From a virus, in the IMG/VR virus record IMGVR_UViG_3300021335_000018, positions 1 to 60,403 of that record: a stretch of 60,403 bases of DNA; one strand, given 5' to 3'. Shown here one piece after another: positions 42,980 to 51,275 of the stretch; position 1 is the first letter of the stretch; every line of letters starts with the position of its first letter. Position numbers and translations under genes: made by a program. The notes under the pieces are model-generated. The model made no database searches, was not told where the DNA came from, and worked only from the letters and a program-made list of their open reading frames with translations.

Positions 42980-44045
42980 TTTTATATCCTTTGTAGTATT
43001 TATACAGTTCAATGCTTGCTAAATTTTTTGCTTTGCTTTCAACCATAATGTCTGCTATAGGTAAAAACTCTAATGCCCAGTCATTAACTGCATGATTCCA
43101 CATAAAATCACTATGAGCTCTCAGTTTTGCCTTTTTGTAGCCCATTGCGAGGAGTTCGCCCATGGCTGGTCGTGTGCTTGCGTCATGCTCGTCCAGTAAT
43201 TCTTCTTTAGATACAGAATAGTGTATGACAGGACGCACACCACGCCAACTATCAATAACACGTTGAAAACGGTCGTCATCAGGTTCAATATATTCTCCTT
43301 CCCTACACCAATGATGGTGTATATCTAGCACCAAAGCGAGATCGTCTGCAAGCTCAAGACTGTGTTCGAGTCCCCATTTGTTTTCGTCGTTCTCGATTGT
43401 AATACAGTTTCTTGCCTCCGGCGAGAGGCGTTTAAGTGCGTCTTTGATACCGGCTGGACCTTTGCGGCCTGAGATGTGTACATTGCACTTGAAATCTTGG
43501 AATTGTTTGCCGTATCCCATCCAGCGTATGACATCGGTGTGATATTCAAATTCTTCTATGCTCCTATCTACTATTTCTTCGTTGTCTGATGCAAGGACTG
43601 TGAACTGTCCTGGGTGCATGGATAATCTGACATCAAGGGCTCTTGCCGTTTCGCCAACTGGCGCAAACTCTTTTTCACAATATGCAACAACATCAGGCTT
43701 GCGCCAAAAATAACACCAAGTAGGCTCGGTATAAACAGGAAGTACATCGCTACCCAGTCTGACCATTCTAAGTTCAGTGGGAAGATTTCCAACATATTCT
43801 ATCAACCTTTTATAGGACGCAATGTTATGGACCATAATATCCCATAAGCGTTCTTCAGCAACATCACGTGTCTGCCTATTCAACCACTGTACTGTTGTGC
43901 TACGAGTATTTAGCGGACGTTGAATCTCTTCTAGCAGTTTCTTTTTCTGTGTTTGATCCGGATGCATATACTTGCAAGCAAAGCCTATGCGTTGTTGTTG
44001 TGCTGACAAGTAATCGCCTGCTGTTGTAAATTTCAAGTCATTCAT
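42918..44045 (-). CDS. uvdE: UV damage endonuclease (UvdE/UVDE)
   Basis: 375 aa, the family length. Motifs of the TIM-barrel endonuclease: RIGFACKYMHP, LSMHPGQFTVLAS (metal/His), TIENDENKWGLEHSLELA (Glu and Asp ligands), VLDIHHHWCREG and PVIHYSVSKEE, then RAHSDFMW. It nicks DNA 5' of UV photoproducts, starting repair without photolyase, useful for a surface-ocean phage. The start overlaps the TGA of a small upstream frame (ATGA). A sigma70 promoter lies about 60 nt upstream. Confidence 0.93.
   Translation of the reverse strand: MNDLKFTTAGDYLSAQQQRIGFACKYMHPDQTQKKKLLEEIQRPLNTRSTTVQWLNRQTRDVAEERLWDIMVHNIASYKRLIEYVGNLPTELRMVRLGSDVLPVYTEPTWCYFWRKPDVVAYCEKEFAPVGETARALDVRLSMHPGQFTVLASDNEEIVDRSIEEFEYHTDVIRWMGYGKQFQDFKCNVHISGRKGPAGIKDALKRLSPEARNCITIENDENKWGLEHSLELADDLALVLDIHHHWCREGEYIEPDDDRFQRVIDSWRGVRPVIHYSVSKEELLDEHDASTRPAMGELLAMGYKKAKLRAHSDFMWNHAVNDWALEFLPIADIMVESKAKNLASIELYKYYKGYKNDLFEQNVRQKQTGPDPIII
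42997..43004 (-). promoter_or_regulatory. Perfect T4-type late promoter box
   Basis: TATAAATA on the minus strand, 8 of 8 to the T4 late consensus, 18 nt before the ATG at 42979. It lies within the coding sequence of the upstream uvdE gene and would drive the coiled-coil, membrane and Fe-S carrier genes late. Confidence 0.8.
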
Positions 44046-44170
44046 TTATAATTACCATTTCTATCATAATATTTGCTATTATGTCTTGCATACTCTATAC
44101 ATATAATACTGCCATATCCTTTAGATGTCAAGTGTTTATACCACCATATAAAATCTTTTATCCTTTTCAA
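44042..44170 (-). CDS. Possible 42-aa ORF with TTG start
   Basis: A frame of 42 codons fills the gap between the glycosyltransferase and uvdE, beginning TTG in the upstream stop (AAGGAAA about 10 nt before) and ending ATGA at uvdE. The translation (KRIKDFIWWYKHLTSKGYGS, ending RNGNYK) is plausibly coding, but it also contains the uvdE promoter. Weakly supported. Confidence 0.3.
   Translation of the reverse strand: MKRIKDFIWWYKHLTSKGYGSIICIEYARHNSKYYDRNGNYK
44103..44131 (-). promoter_or_regulatory. Sigma70 promoter for uvdE
   Basis: TTGACA (44131-44126), 17 nt, TATTAT (44108-44103), giving a start near 44096 and a leader of about 50 nt. Confidence 0.7.
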
Positions 44171-45021
44171 TCCCAATTTTCCTTCACCCAAGGATCATCA
44201 CAATTATGTGGATTAGGATCTCCGTGAAACACACAAATACAACATTCTACATTAGGTGTAACATTTTCTATTGTTTTTAGCTTTCTGCCGCCTTTCAAAC
44301 CCGGAGCAAGATGCCTGTCTTTACGTATTTCCCATTTCCAACTTTGAATCCAGCTATCAGGCCATAGTATTGCAGAGTTATCTCTTTCATACAACCAGTC
44401 TTGGTCTCCGTGCATACGTTTCATAATATTTCTAAAATCATCTTTGAAGTCTGTCCATACATGATCTAATTGTCCTGTTTGGAAGCGGACAACAGAACTA
44501 TTGTACTTTGCCCATTTGGGACGCATTGCCCTTGTAAAATCTCTAATGACACACCATTTACCTGGATGATAAGTAAAAAGTTTATCGATATTACCAGAAA
44601 GAACAACATCTAGGTCCATATACAATATTGTGCCCTGAATAGGTAAATCTTTACTGTACATGTAAGGCTTTACCCACCATCCGCCTAAGTCTTTAGGCAG
44701 AGAATATGTAACAACTTCTGGGTCAATTCCTCTAGGATCATCAGTTAAACAAACCATTTGGTAGTCAAGTGTGATATTACGCTTAACCATTCTGTGTAAT
44801 ATATTCACATATTCTGAACTGTATTTTTTACCATGTTTTATACATAATACATAACGCTTCTCATTAGAGGTATCCTCTATACTATAAGCTTCTGCTATTT
44901 TTTTAGTATTGCGAGCATTTACCTTAGCAGGTTTGCGACTAGACTGTTTAGCTTGCCGTCTTGCCTCTTTTATTTTTTTCCATTCAGTTTTAGAGTACTT
45001 ACTTTTATCAATCTTAGCCAT
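44167..45021 (-). CDS. Glycosyltransferase-like protein (DxD motif)
   Basis: 284 aa. A basic N-terminal leader (MAKIDKSKYSKTEWKKIKEA) precedes a GT-A-like fold: YVLCIKHGKKYSSEYVNILH, then LGGWWVKPYMYSKDLPIQGT and ILYMDLDVVLSGNIDKLF with the DxD metal motif, then HGDQDWLYE. Such enzymes transfer a sugar from a nucleotide donor. The target could be phage DNA, virion protein or host glycan. It is grouped with QueD and another transferase-like gene. Confidence 0.75.
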   Translation of the reverse strand: MAKIDKSKYSKTEWKKIKEARRQAKQSSRKPAKVNARNTKKIAEAYSIEDTSNEKRYVLCIKHGKKYSSEYVNILHRMVKRNITLDYQMVCLTDDPRGIDPEVVTYSLPKDLGGWWVKPYMYSKDLPIQGTILYMDLDVVLSGNIDKLFTYHPGKWCVIRDFTRAMRPKWAKYNSSVVRFQTGQLDHVWTDFKDDFRNIMKRMHGDQDWLYERDNSAILWPDSWIQSWKWEIRKDRHLAPGLKGGRKLKTIENVTPNVECCICVFHGDPNPHNCDDPWVKENWD

Positions 45022-45493
45022 CTACAAACGTTGTCTTCTGTACTTGAAAGGGTGTATAGATTGCACTGTTAGCACCATGCTCTGCACATTCAACTGACTC
45101 GCACCAGCAACGTCCATCAGTCATTTCTTTAACGAGGTTGTCTGCAAACCGCCATGCATGTTCTGCAAACTTCTCTGCACCTACACCATCAAACTCTCTT
45201 ACTTCGCACAAATCTTTGTCCTGTAGTTCATAAAAGTCTTGTTTATGCGGATCGTTTACGTCTACACAAGTCTTATGATCAAATGAATCTTCTAACCAAG
45301 CCTTCAAAGGTTTAAGTCCTCCAAAGTCAACTGCCCAGTTTTTATTGTCTAAATCTGAACAACCAAAAGTAAATTTAAATTGCAAACTGTATCCGTGAAG
45401 CAGATGACAATGTGAGTGATCTGCATTTGGTTGACGGAACACCGCTGATAAACCAATGTTGTGTCCGTATGTTTTTGTTGAATAATAAGCCAT
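45014..45493 (-). CDS. queD: QueD/6-pyruvoyl-tetrahydropterin synthase-like protein
   Basis: 159 aa. The family's zinc and catalytic motifs are present: YGHNIGLSAVFRQPN and HSHCHLLHGYSLQF (CxxxHG), WAVDFGGLKPLKAWLE and FDHKTC, plus ECAEHGANSAIY with the late Glu/His. QueD makes 6-carboxy-tetrahydropterin, the second step toward preQ0/queuosine or 7-deazaguanine DNA bases. QueC/QueE are not in the window. The start ATG follows TAGGAGAAAACA, and the leader can form a pseudoknot masking this site. A consensus sigma70 promoter is upstream. Confidence 0.9.
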   Translation of the reverse strand: MAYYSTKTYGHNIGLSAVFRQPNADHSHCHLLHGYSLQFKFTFGCSDLDNKNWAVDFGGLKPLKAWLEDSFDHKTCVDVNDPHKQDFYELQDKDLCEVREFDGVGAEKFAEHAWRFADNLVKEMTDGRCWCESVECAEHGANSAIYTPFQVQKTTFVDG

Positions 45494-45499
45494 TGTTTT

Positions 45500-45543
45500 C
45501 TCCTATAAAAATAATGGCGGCAGAATTAGAAGGGTTGACGCCA
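45500..45543 (-). promoter_or_regulatory. Candidate pseudoknot/riboswitch-like leader of queD
   Basis: Stem TGGCG/CGCCA (45543-45539 with 45519-45515) closes a 19-nt loop. Within the loop, CTTCTA (45532-45527) can pair with the Shine-Dalgarno TAGGAG (45505-45500), giving an H-type pseudoknot that would block translation. PreQ1 and SAM-II riboswitches use this plan. I cannot confirm any known class from sequence. Confidence 0.4.
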
Positions 45544-45559
45544 AGTCCTGTAAATAATA

Positions 45560-46156
45560 TTAATTATTATATGATATATTACTTATGTTGTCAACCATAA
45601 CATTGGCAAATTTCCAGACTTTTGGTAATTGCCAATTCGGTTCTTGATAGATAGTAAACTTAATGTTTGGAAAACATTCAAAAACCATACCTATCTGATG
45701 TATCCAGTATCTAGGATCTACAGCTCGTTTATCTGCATCATCATAATTTGGTGTGCTTTTGTATACATTGTTAACTTGCTTTGTTTTACTGTGCAAGTCA
45801 AACCCAATTAGCTTAACTTCCTTTAGCTTAGTGTACATTGCTGCTATGAGAACAGCATACGGTCCGCTACCCCACTGAAACGGTTCGTCCCATCTCTGAT
45901 CTCCGTTGTATGGAAGGGGAGGCACTTTACGTACCCTAGGAGTTTTGAAGGTCGGATACCAATCAGGTCTTGTATAAATTAAGGTGTTATTAAGATTAAC
46001 TTTGGCATGTAGTGCTTCTTGCACCATACGCCTATCAACACAAACAAGGTAGTCTGTATAATAATCTCTATGTATAGCATTGCACCCAACTTTAGGTCCA
46101 TCGAGTAGGTCAACATTAATTTGTTTCCTGCTCTCTCCGTTGCCAATCGCCCACAT
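45560..46156 (-). CDS. DUF115/GT29-like transferase-type protein, uncertain
   Basis: 198 aa. MWAIGNGESRKQINVDLL is the glycine-rich N-terminal loop of DUF115/sialyltransferase-like folds, and WGSGPYAVLIAAMYTKLKEV, then KLIGFDLHSKTKQ, is the second conserved segment (GxxALxxAxxxGxxxIxLxGxD). These proteins use nucleotide-activated substrates on surface glycans or pterins. It belongs with the glycosyltransferase and QueD cluster. The exact activity is not clear, so keep this as a fold-level call. Confidence 0.55.
   Translation of the reverse strand: MWAIGNGESRKQINVDLLDGPKVGCNAIHRDYYTDYLVCVDRRMVQEALHAKVNLNNTLIYTRPDWYPTFKTPRVRKVPPLPYNGDQRWDEPFQWGSGPYAVLIAAMYTKLKEVKLIGFDLHSKTKQVNNVYKSTPNYDDADKRAVDPRYWIHQIGMVFECFPNIKFTIYQEPNWQLPKVWKFANVMVDNISNISYNN
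45566..45594 (-). promoter_or_regulatory. Consensus sigma70 promoter for queD
   Basis: TTGACA (45594-45589), 17 nt, TATAAT (45571-45566). It lies in the last codons of the upstream gene and gives a leader of about 66 nt. Confidence 0.85.
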
Positions 46157-46427
46157 CTTTCTTTATCTCTTTTAGTTCATCTTTAAGTGTATCAAAGTTC
46201 TCTTCTGTTCGTTTGGCACATTGTACCATATACACTATTTTACTTATCGCCCACCACCACCAGAATACACTGGTTGCGACAAAAATGACTACAATACTTA
46301 CTGATGTGATATTAACTAATGATTCAAAGCCTAATAATATTTCGCCTAAGATGATGGCTAGTGCGACAAATGGTGCTGTCCACGCCGCATATCTCCACCA
46401 ACGTGCCTGTTGTTCTGTTTTGTTCAT
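46116..46427 (-). CDS. Small two-span membrane protein
   Basis: 103 aa from the ATG after GAGGGAGAATCA (MNKTEQQARWWRYAAWTAPF). Two hydrophobic segments (about 14-32 and 38-60: VALAIILGEILLGFESLVNI, TSVSIVVIFVATSVFWWW) are followed by a cytoplasmic coiled-coil tail. It ends inside the next gene's start (overlap of 41 bases). Unknown function; a late box lies upstream. Confidence 0.6.
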   Translation of the reverse strand: MNKTEQQARWWRYAAWTAPFVALAIILGEILLGFESLVNITSVSIVVIFVATSVFWWWWAISKIVYMVQCAKRTEENFDTLKDELKEIKKDVGDWQRREQETN

Positions 46428-46463
46428 TGATTCTCCCTCTCTGAAAAAGTTCTTCAGCAATAA

Positions 46464-46471
46464 TATTTATT
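46464..46471 (-). promoter_or_regulatory. T4-type late promoter box
   Basis: AATAAATA on the minus strand, 37 nt before the membrane-protein start at 46427, in the gap between that gene and the fibre-like gene at 46501. Confidence 0.5.
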
Positions 46472-46500
46472 GGGGATTTTTCTAATATTAAGTGTCAGTA

Positions 46501-47595
46501 TTATGAACTAATAGCACCGAAGGTCTTCCATTCGCCCGGAGTACCTTCCCTAATACATATCCAGCCTACATGTCCTGTTGGAACAGGATTAGAGTTCCAA
46601 ATAATGTCACCCTTGGCATATACACCTGAAGTAGGAATACCTTCGCCTACTTCAAACTTTTTGTTTTGGAATCTTACTGGCCCGGCTGTTGTGATATCTG
46701 CATCGGTTGCAAAGTTTTTAACATTTACTCCGAACGAACCTTTTACCACTACACGATCATTTAATGTAATTGTGCCAGTTGAACTTACGTGTATTCTTTG
46801 TGTATCGTCGGTGACAATATCTAAGCTACCTGTAGTCCAAGTTCCTAATTTAAAAGATGTGTCATCTGTAGCATCAATAATAAATTCGTGATCCCAACTA
46901 CCTACACTTAGTGCACCATTAGGCGATTCGATTCCAATACCTAATCTTTGAGAATTTGCGTCCCAGAACAGGTACTGATCAATGACTACCGGACCGTCGA
47001 CTGCAAGACCTACTAGTGTACCTAGTGATCTTAGATTACTTTTTTGTACGCTTGCACCTAATTGTGTTTCAGATAATACAAGATTGTTGCCTATACGGTA
47101 TTCTTTTTCTCTATGAATATCGATTGATTCTGAACTGAATAATCTATCATTTTTTAGTACAAATTGTTTTGTATATTCGTTACTCGTCCAAATCAGACCT
47201 TTACCGTTAGGACTACTACCGTTTTCGCCTTTAAATTCTAGTGGACTTGTACGTTCATTACGAATGTCGGCACTAATCTCATCAACATGGAGTTTAGTTG
47301 CATGGACTTCACCTTCTACAGTCAAAGTACCTTTTACTACCAGTGGATTGTTAATTTGTGGTGTAGCTATAGAAGGAACACTAATTTTGTCATTTTCAAT
47401 TATTAAAACTTGTTGTCCTGTATATGTGGCATTATCTTTAATACCTACACTGGAAAAATTCGTAATCATTCCGCCATTAACTTTATCTCCGCTCAGTGAG
47501 CGATCATTAATGACAGGTTTTTCTGCCGGACGATTTAGCTTCTGTTCTAAGGTAGTTGCTAACTGATCTAGTGTTTCTCTAATAGTATTTGACAT
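46501..47595 (-). CDS. Fibre-like virion protein
   Basis: 364 aa. A coiled-coil N-terminus (RETLDQLATTLEQKLNRPAE) is followed by beta-rich repeats (VVKGTLTVEGEVHATKLHVD, RIHVSSTGTITLNDRVVVKG), ending GEWKTFGAISS. The phrase GLIWTSNEYTKQFVLKNDRL recalls tail-fibre or baseplate-wedge proteins in T4-like marine phages. A GATAAATA late box is 25 nt upstream. Probably a virion fibre or whisker. Confidence 0.65.
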   Translation of the reverse strand: MSNTIRETLDQLATTLEQKLNRPAEKPVINDRSLSGDKVNGGMITNFSSVGIKDNATYTGQQVLIIENDKISVPSIATPQINNPLVVKGTLTVEGEVHATKLHVDEISADIRNERTSPLEFKGENGSSPNGKGLIWTSNEYTKQFVLKNDRLFSSESIDIHREKEYRIGNNLVLSETQLGASVQKSNLRSLGTLVGLAVDGPVVIDQYLFWDANSQRLGIGIESPNGALSVGSWDHEFIIDATDDTSFKLGTWTTGSLDIVTDDTQRIHVSSTGTITLNDRVVVKGSFGVNVKNFATDADITTAGPVRFQNKKFEVGEGIPTSGVYAKGDIIWNSNPVPTGHVGWICIREGTPGEWKTFGAISS

Positions 47596-47619
47596 TAAGT
47601 TTTCCTGCTCTATACATTG

Positions 47620-47627
47620 TATTTATC
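47620..47627 (-). promoter_or_regulatory. T4-type late promoter box
   Basis: GATAAATA on the minus strand, overlapping the stop of the 430-aa gene and 25 nt before the fibre-like ATG at 47595, with GCAGGA between. Confidence 0.6.
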
Positions 47628-48918
47628 AGGAAACCTTTAGAAGTACTGTATCCGGATTGCATCTTCCGTTAAGTTTTGTATCAGTAGTAGTAATATCATC
47701 TAAGAATGTACGCAATTTAACTTTACCTGCAGACTTAAAATCTTTAAGCTGGTCTACTGGTTTACGCAATGTCTTTTGAATACTTTCTTTTTCGTTGTAT
47801 CCAATAATAGTTGTGCCTTTTACGCTAAGTCCGCTGCCTTCTCGTTGCATACCTTTAGGGTCAATGTTTTGTGCTACATACTTTCCAAGTTTACGTGTCT
47901 TAACATTGAAAACCCAAAGCTCGTTTGCACCTATAACTTGTTCAGGAGACACACTTGCAAGTTGATATTTGGCGTCTACTTTCAAATACTTGAGCTTTTC
48001 TACTAACTTTGTAGCACTTTTTGGTTTTGCCTTACGTGGCTTCCGTGTTGCTTTTGCTGTGTCAATAACAAAATCTAATGCAGACATAAGTCCATCGATA
48101 GCAGTTCTATAATTTTTGATATCAGCTTTCTTTAGATGTGCGTAACCTTCTTTGAGTTGTTCCCACATGTCAGCGTCATGTTCACTCATCTTTTTCAACT
48201 GCCCTTTGGTAGGCATTCTTTCTAATTCGTCATAGTCAGATAGTTCGTCAGCATAAAAGTTTTTAAGTTTCCTTGCATGAGCTTGAGTTACTCCTGTATC
48301 AGAGAAGTGCTTTTTAAAATCAAAGCCTTTAGGATCAAAGTTATCTCTGTCTGATACCCACCCGTCTAACCATTCTTCAATTTCTTCACTTTGCTTACGT
48401 GCTTGCTCAGTTAAACGTTCTTGGATTGTTGGCACATATACATTTGATTTTTCTTTTTCTTCTTCTTTCTTTTCTTCTACTACTTTAGAACCGGCATTAA
48501 TTGCACGTTCAATACGTTCCTTTAAAAACTTTGTAGCCGGCTGTGTTGTGCCCATCGTACCAGGCAAACTTTCCCAGTACTCTGCTTCCTTAGGATTATA
48601 ATCTGGCATTCCATCAATAAGTTGCTTTGCAACAATAGCCGCTGTTATGCTTAGTTCAAAACTAGGAGCGGCTTTAGCGTGTTTAATTTGTTCTTTGCTA
48701 TATCCGTTGTCAGCCATCCATTTGAATGTGTGCGGATACAAGTCTGCTGGCTTATAGTTTTCATAATAAAAAGAACGACTAGCATCACGGAATCGGTGAT
48801 ATTGTTCACCAGTCCAGTCTTCCCAGCCTTCCCAACTAGGTGCTGTTAATTTATTACCACGCTTGATACGGGGAGCCCCGCGAACAACTTTTTTCTTCTT
48901 TGCTTTTGGCAGTGCCAT
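47626..48918 (-). CDS. Conserved-type protein of unknown function, early-expressed
   Basis: 430 aa. The N-terminus is strongly basic (PKAKKKKVVRGAPRIKRGNK); the middle is helical and charged (EEKKEEEKEKSNVYVP) with a Lys/Arg-rich DTAKATRKPRKAKPKSATKL stretch near 290-310; the C-terminal ~110 residues are compact (LKYLKVDAKYQLASVSPEQV, LWVFNVKTRKLGKYVAQNID). I recall such proteins in T4-like marine phages without a function. The basic segments suggest nucleic-acid binding. It has its own sigma70 promoter, so it is not a late virion gene. Confidence 0.6.
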   Translation of the reverse strand: MALPKAKKKKVVRGAPRIKRGNKLTAPSWEGWEDWTGEQYHRFRDASRSFYYENYKPADLYPHTFKWMADNGYSKEQIKHAKAAPSFELSITAAIVAKQLIDGMPDYNPKEAEYWESLPGTMGTTQPATKFLKERIERAINAGSKVVEEKKEEEKEKSNVYVPTIQERLTEQARKQSEEIEEWLDGWVSDRDNFDPKGFDFKKHFSDTGVTQAHARKLKNFYADELSDYDELERMPTKGQLKKMSEHDADMWEQLKEGYAHLKKADIKNYRTAIDGLMSALDFVIDTAKATRKPRKAKPKSATKLVEKLKYLKVDAKYQLASVSPEQVIGANELWVFNVKTRKLGKYVAQNIDPKGMQREGSGLSVKGTTIIGYNEKESIQKTLRKPVDQLKDFKSAGKVKLRTFLDDITTTDTKLNGRCNPDTVLLKVS

Positions 48919-48943
48919 AAGTTTCTCCTAACAGTGTTTTGCT

Positions 48944-48972
48944 AGTATATAGTTATGTCGACAAAAAGTCAA
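48944..48972 (-). promoter_or_regulatory. Sigma70 promoter for the 430-aa gene
   Basis: TTGACT (48972-48967), 17 nt, TATACT (48949-48944). Leader of about 20 nt with TAGGAG before the ATG. Confidence 0.8.
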
Positions 48973-49002
48973 CCTTCTTTTTCGAGATCCCAAACGACTA
49001 CG

Positions 49003-50310
49003 TTAGATTTTCTCGCCGATTTCGAATCCTCGGAAAGTCTTGAATCGGGGAAACCTAAGAGAATAAGTACCGTCTTGATTTTGCGTAATAGCATCTGCTC
49101 GTACCTCTACAAGTTGCCCAATAAGTGAGCCGCGATCACTCCAAAAACTATCACGATCGCTGTCGCTAAACCCGCTACCGCAATTGACCTGGACCATTCG
49201 TCCATCATCTTCTCCAGCGCATACCAACGCTCCCAGGCGTCCTTCGTTTCTTCCTGTTCCTTCTTCAACATCTTTCACCTCTAATGTCACTTCAATAAAT
49301 GGCTTCGCTTTTAGCCATGCATGAGTTCGTTTGCATTCATAAGGAGCATCAACGTCCTTAATCATAACACCTTCATAACCACCGTCTACAGCCGCTTTAT
49401 TTAACGCTACAAAGCGTTCTTGTCCTTCAGGAGTACTAAGGTCTACCTCTTCCCACTCAAGTGCTTGTACATGCTTTAAAATGCTTTCATTTTCTAGTAC
49501 CCAATACTTGACTAAGTTACTGCGATAAGTCTGTGGCTTATTCCATACACCTTTTTGGAAATCTTCTAGTGGAATAAAATCAAACAAGTGTAGAACAGCA
49601 TCTTCACTTTGTACATTATCTTTACGATGTACCTGCTTCATAAGGTCTTGGAAGTTAGCACTCATTACTTCACCGTCTAGTACACAGTCGTAAGGTGCAG
49701 GTTTCTCTGCAAGTACTTGTTCAATCTCTGCAATAATATGCGGAAAGTTATGAAACTGTTTTCCATTACGACTAAACAATTCTACTTTGCCATCACGACA
49801 TACTGCTAGTACACGAACACCATCTAGTTTGATTTCGATCTGCTTCTTGCCTGTCATTTTCTTTTCGTGCTTGGCACTGTCATGAGCAAGAGCACAAGTA
49901 AACACAGGCACAGTACCTGGTGCCACTTTGTTCACAGTTTTTTCACTTACGCCGCAACGTAGGTCTTTGATAAGAATACGACGGTACCAACCGTTCCATT
50001 GCTCTACAGTGCAAGAGCTTTTAACAAGATTAATTGCATCACGGGCTGCATGTCCGGTTAGCTCTCGTGCAATAAGTTTATCTGCCAGTTCTTTGAACAA
50101 AGACCATTCGCATCCCTGTCCTGCCCATTCGCTATCCAGTTCGTCTACCTGCTTAACACCGAAAGTAGTTAACGGATCTAGTGCCATCCGCAATCCATCA
50201 AAGAACTCCGGAAGCCCTTCTTCGTATGCTTCTTTCAAGATTGCTTCTTTTGCAAGACGGCTGTTGTCTTTTTCAAGTTTTTTAATAATATCTTGTGGTT
50301 GTGTTCTCAT
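49003..50310 (-). CDS. 30: ATP-dependent DNA ligase (T4 gp30-like)
   Basis: 435 aa. The adenylated lysine motif KLDGVR is at about residues 161-166 (QIEIKLDGVRVLAV). Other nucleotidyltransferase motifs: ELFSRNGKQF (III region), CVLDGEVM (IIIa), EGVMIKD (IV) and AWLKAKPF (V). It seals nicks during replication and repair. The start ATG follows CCGAGGCAAAT. A promoter within the upstream gene gives it independent early transcription. Confidence 0.95.
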   Translation of the reverse strand: MRTQPQDIIKKLEKDNSRLAKEAILKEAYEEGLPEFFDGLRMALDPLTTFGVKQVDELDSEWAGQGCEWSLFKELADKLIARELTGHAARDAINLVKSSCTVEQWNGWYRRILIKDLRCGVSEKTVNKVAPGTVPVFTCALAHDSAKHEKKMTGKKQIEIKLDGVRVLAVCRDGKVELFSRNGKQFHNFPHIIAEIEQVLAEKPAPYDCVLDGEVMSANFQDLMKQVHRKDNVQSEDAVLHLFDFIPLEDFQKGVWNKPQTYRSNLVKYWVLENESILKHVQALEWEEVDLSTPEGQERFVALNKAAVDGGYEGVMIKDVDAPYECKRTHAWLKAKPFIEVTLEVKDVEEGTGRNEGRLGALVCAGEDDGRMVQVNCGSGFSDSDRDSFWSDRGSLIGQLVEVRADAITQNQDGTYSLRFPRFKTFRGFEIGEKI

Positions 50311-50591
50311 ATTTGCCTCGGTTCTGTGCCTGTTAAAAAATACATTTTACTTATAATAGCATCAACATCTGAAGTTGTCAACCATCCTTTTACTGTATCT
50401 CCAGGATTGGTAACACCCGGAAGTTCACATTGCTCGCCATCTTTAAATACAGCAATTTCGTATAAGCCTTGCTTATTGCCATAGGATGCTTCGTTGTTGA
50501 TAATACTTAGTTCGTAGTTGTCAAACTGAAGTAAGGCTTGTACACCTTTAGGTACATCAGTTTCCAATAATTGAAAGTCTTTTAGTTTCAT
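50307..50591 (-). CDS. Small unknown protein upstream of ligase
   Basis: 94 aa: MKLKDFQLLETDVPKGVQAL; the middle is beta-like (YELSIINNEASYGNKQGLYE, VFKDGEQCELPGVTNPGDTV) and it ends TGTEPRQI. A helix-turn motif is not evident. Its start lies inside the preceding gene (35-base overlap) and its end overlaps the ligase start by 4 bases. Unknown function. Confidence 0.6.
   Translation of the reverse strand: MKLKDFQLLETDVPKGVQALLQFDNYELSIINNEASYGNKQGLYEIAVFKDGEQCELPGVTNPGDTVKGWLTTSDVDAIISKMYFLTGTEPRQI
50353..50381 (-). promoter_or_regulatory. Sigma70 promoter for DNA ligase
   Basis: TTGACA (50381-50376), 17 nt, TATTAT (50358-50353), inside the C-terminal codons of the upstream 94-aa gene. Start near 50346. 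Confidence 0.7.
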
Positions 50592-50754
50592 AATATTCTG
50601 GCTCCATATCTAATGATGCAGTAAAGTCGAACACTGTCCATCCTTTAAGTGCATACCAAGTTGCTTGTTTAGGTGTAGCAAGGACGGTAAGTCTATCAGT
50701 AATACTACCGTCCTGCCACTTTTCAAACTCATACAATCGGTGTTCGTAAAGCAT
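50557..50754 (-). CDS. Small unknown protein
   Basis: 65 aa, aromatic and compact: MLYEHRLYEFEKWQDGSITD, then ATPKQATWYALKGWTVFDFT and a polar end. It starts within the last codons of the metallophosphoesterase gene and ends within the next one, which is the usual packing here. No function recognised. Confidence 0.5.
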   Translation of the reverse strand: MLYEHRLYEFEKWQDGSITDRLTVLATPKQATWYALKGWTVFDFTASLDMEPEYYETKRLSIIGN

Positions 50755-51253
50755 CTAAGTTCACCGGAGTGTAGTTAATTTGCTCTACACATACACACTT
50801 GTACGGGCCTTCTGGTGAAGGATTGCTGTGAATGTGTCCATGTACGTTAAGCATGTCCTGTCCGTCCCAACGCAACCTTTCAGCAAGTGTCTGTGGGTGC
50901 AACGGCATGTGCGTAAATACAAAATTGTCAATGTTGTACCAATATTGCACATCTTTGAAGAACTGTGCTACATGCTTGATGTTATCATGGTTTCCAAGTG
51001 CAAGTTTTTTCTTACCAGGCAACTTAGCAAAGTTTGCTTCCATCCACTCTACTTTATCCATGCCAAACAGCACATCACCACAGTGAATAACAATGTCACC
51101 GTCTTTCACTGTGTCGTTCCAGTTGTCAAGCATACACTCGTTCATCTGTTCTACAGTAGCAAACGGTCTGATAGGCTTACCTCCGTAATCGTTGAAGGTC
51201 AAAATGCCACTGTGGTTAAAGTGTGTATCGCTAATAATCCAGATGTCTTTCAT
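50729..51253 (-). CDS. Calcineurin-like metallophosphoesterase
   Basis: 174 aa with the full motif set: ISDTHFNHSG (Dx[H]), HCGDVLFG (GDx), ALGNHDNI (GNHD) and VHGHIHSNP (GHxH). Such single-domain enzymes hydrolyse phosphodiesters; phage versions can act on cyclic nucleotides or polynucleotide ends (T4 Pnkp-associated activities are a different fold). It heads an early transcript through the ligase from a perfect sigma70 promoter. Confidence 0.9.
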   Translation of the reverse strand: MKDIWIISDTHFNHSGILTFNDYGGKPIRPFATVEQMNECMLDNWNDTVKDGDIVIHCGDVLFGMDKVEWMEANFAKLPGKKKLALGNHDNIKHVAQFFKDVQYWYNIDNFVFTHMPLHPQTLAERLRWDGQDMLNVHGHIHSNPSPEGPYKCVCVEQINYTPVNLDALRTPIV

Positions 51254-51275
51254 GACGCCCTCTAAAATTCTATTG

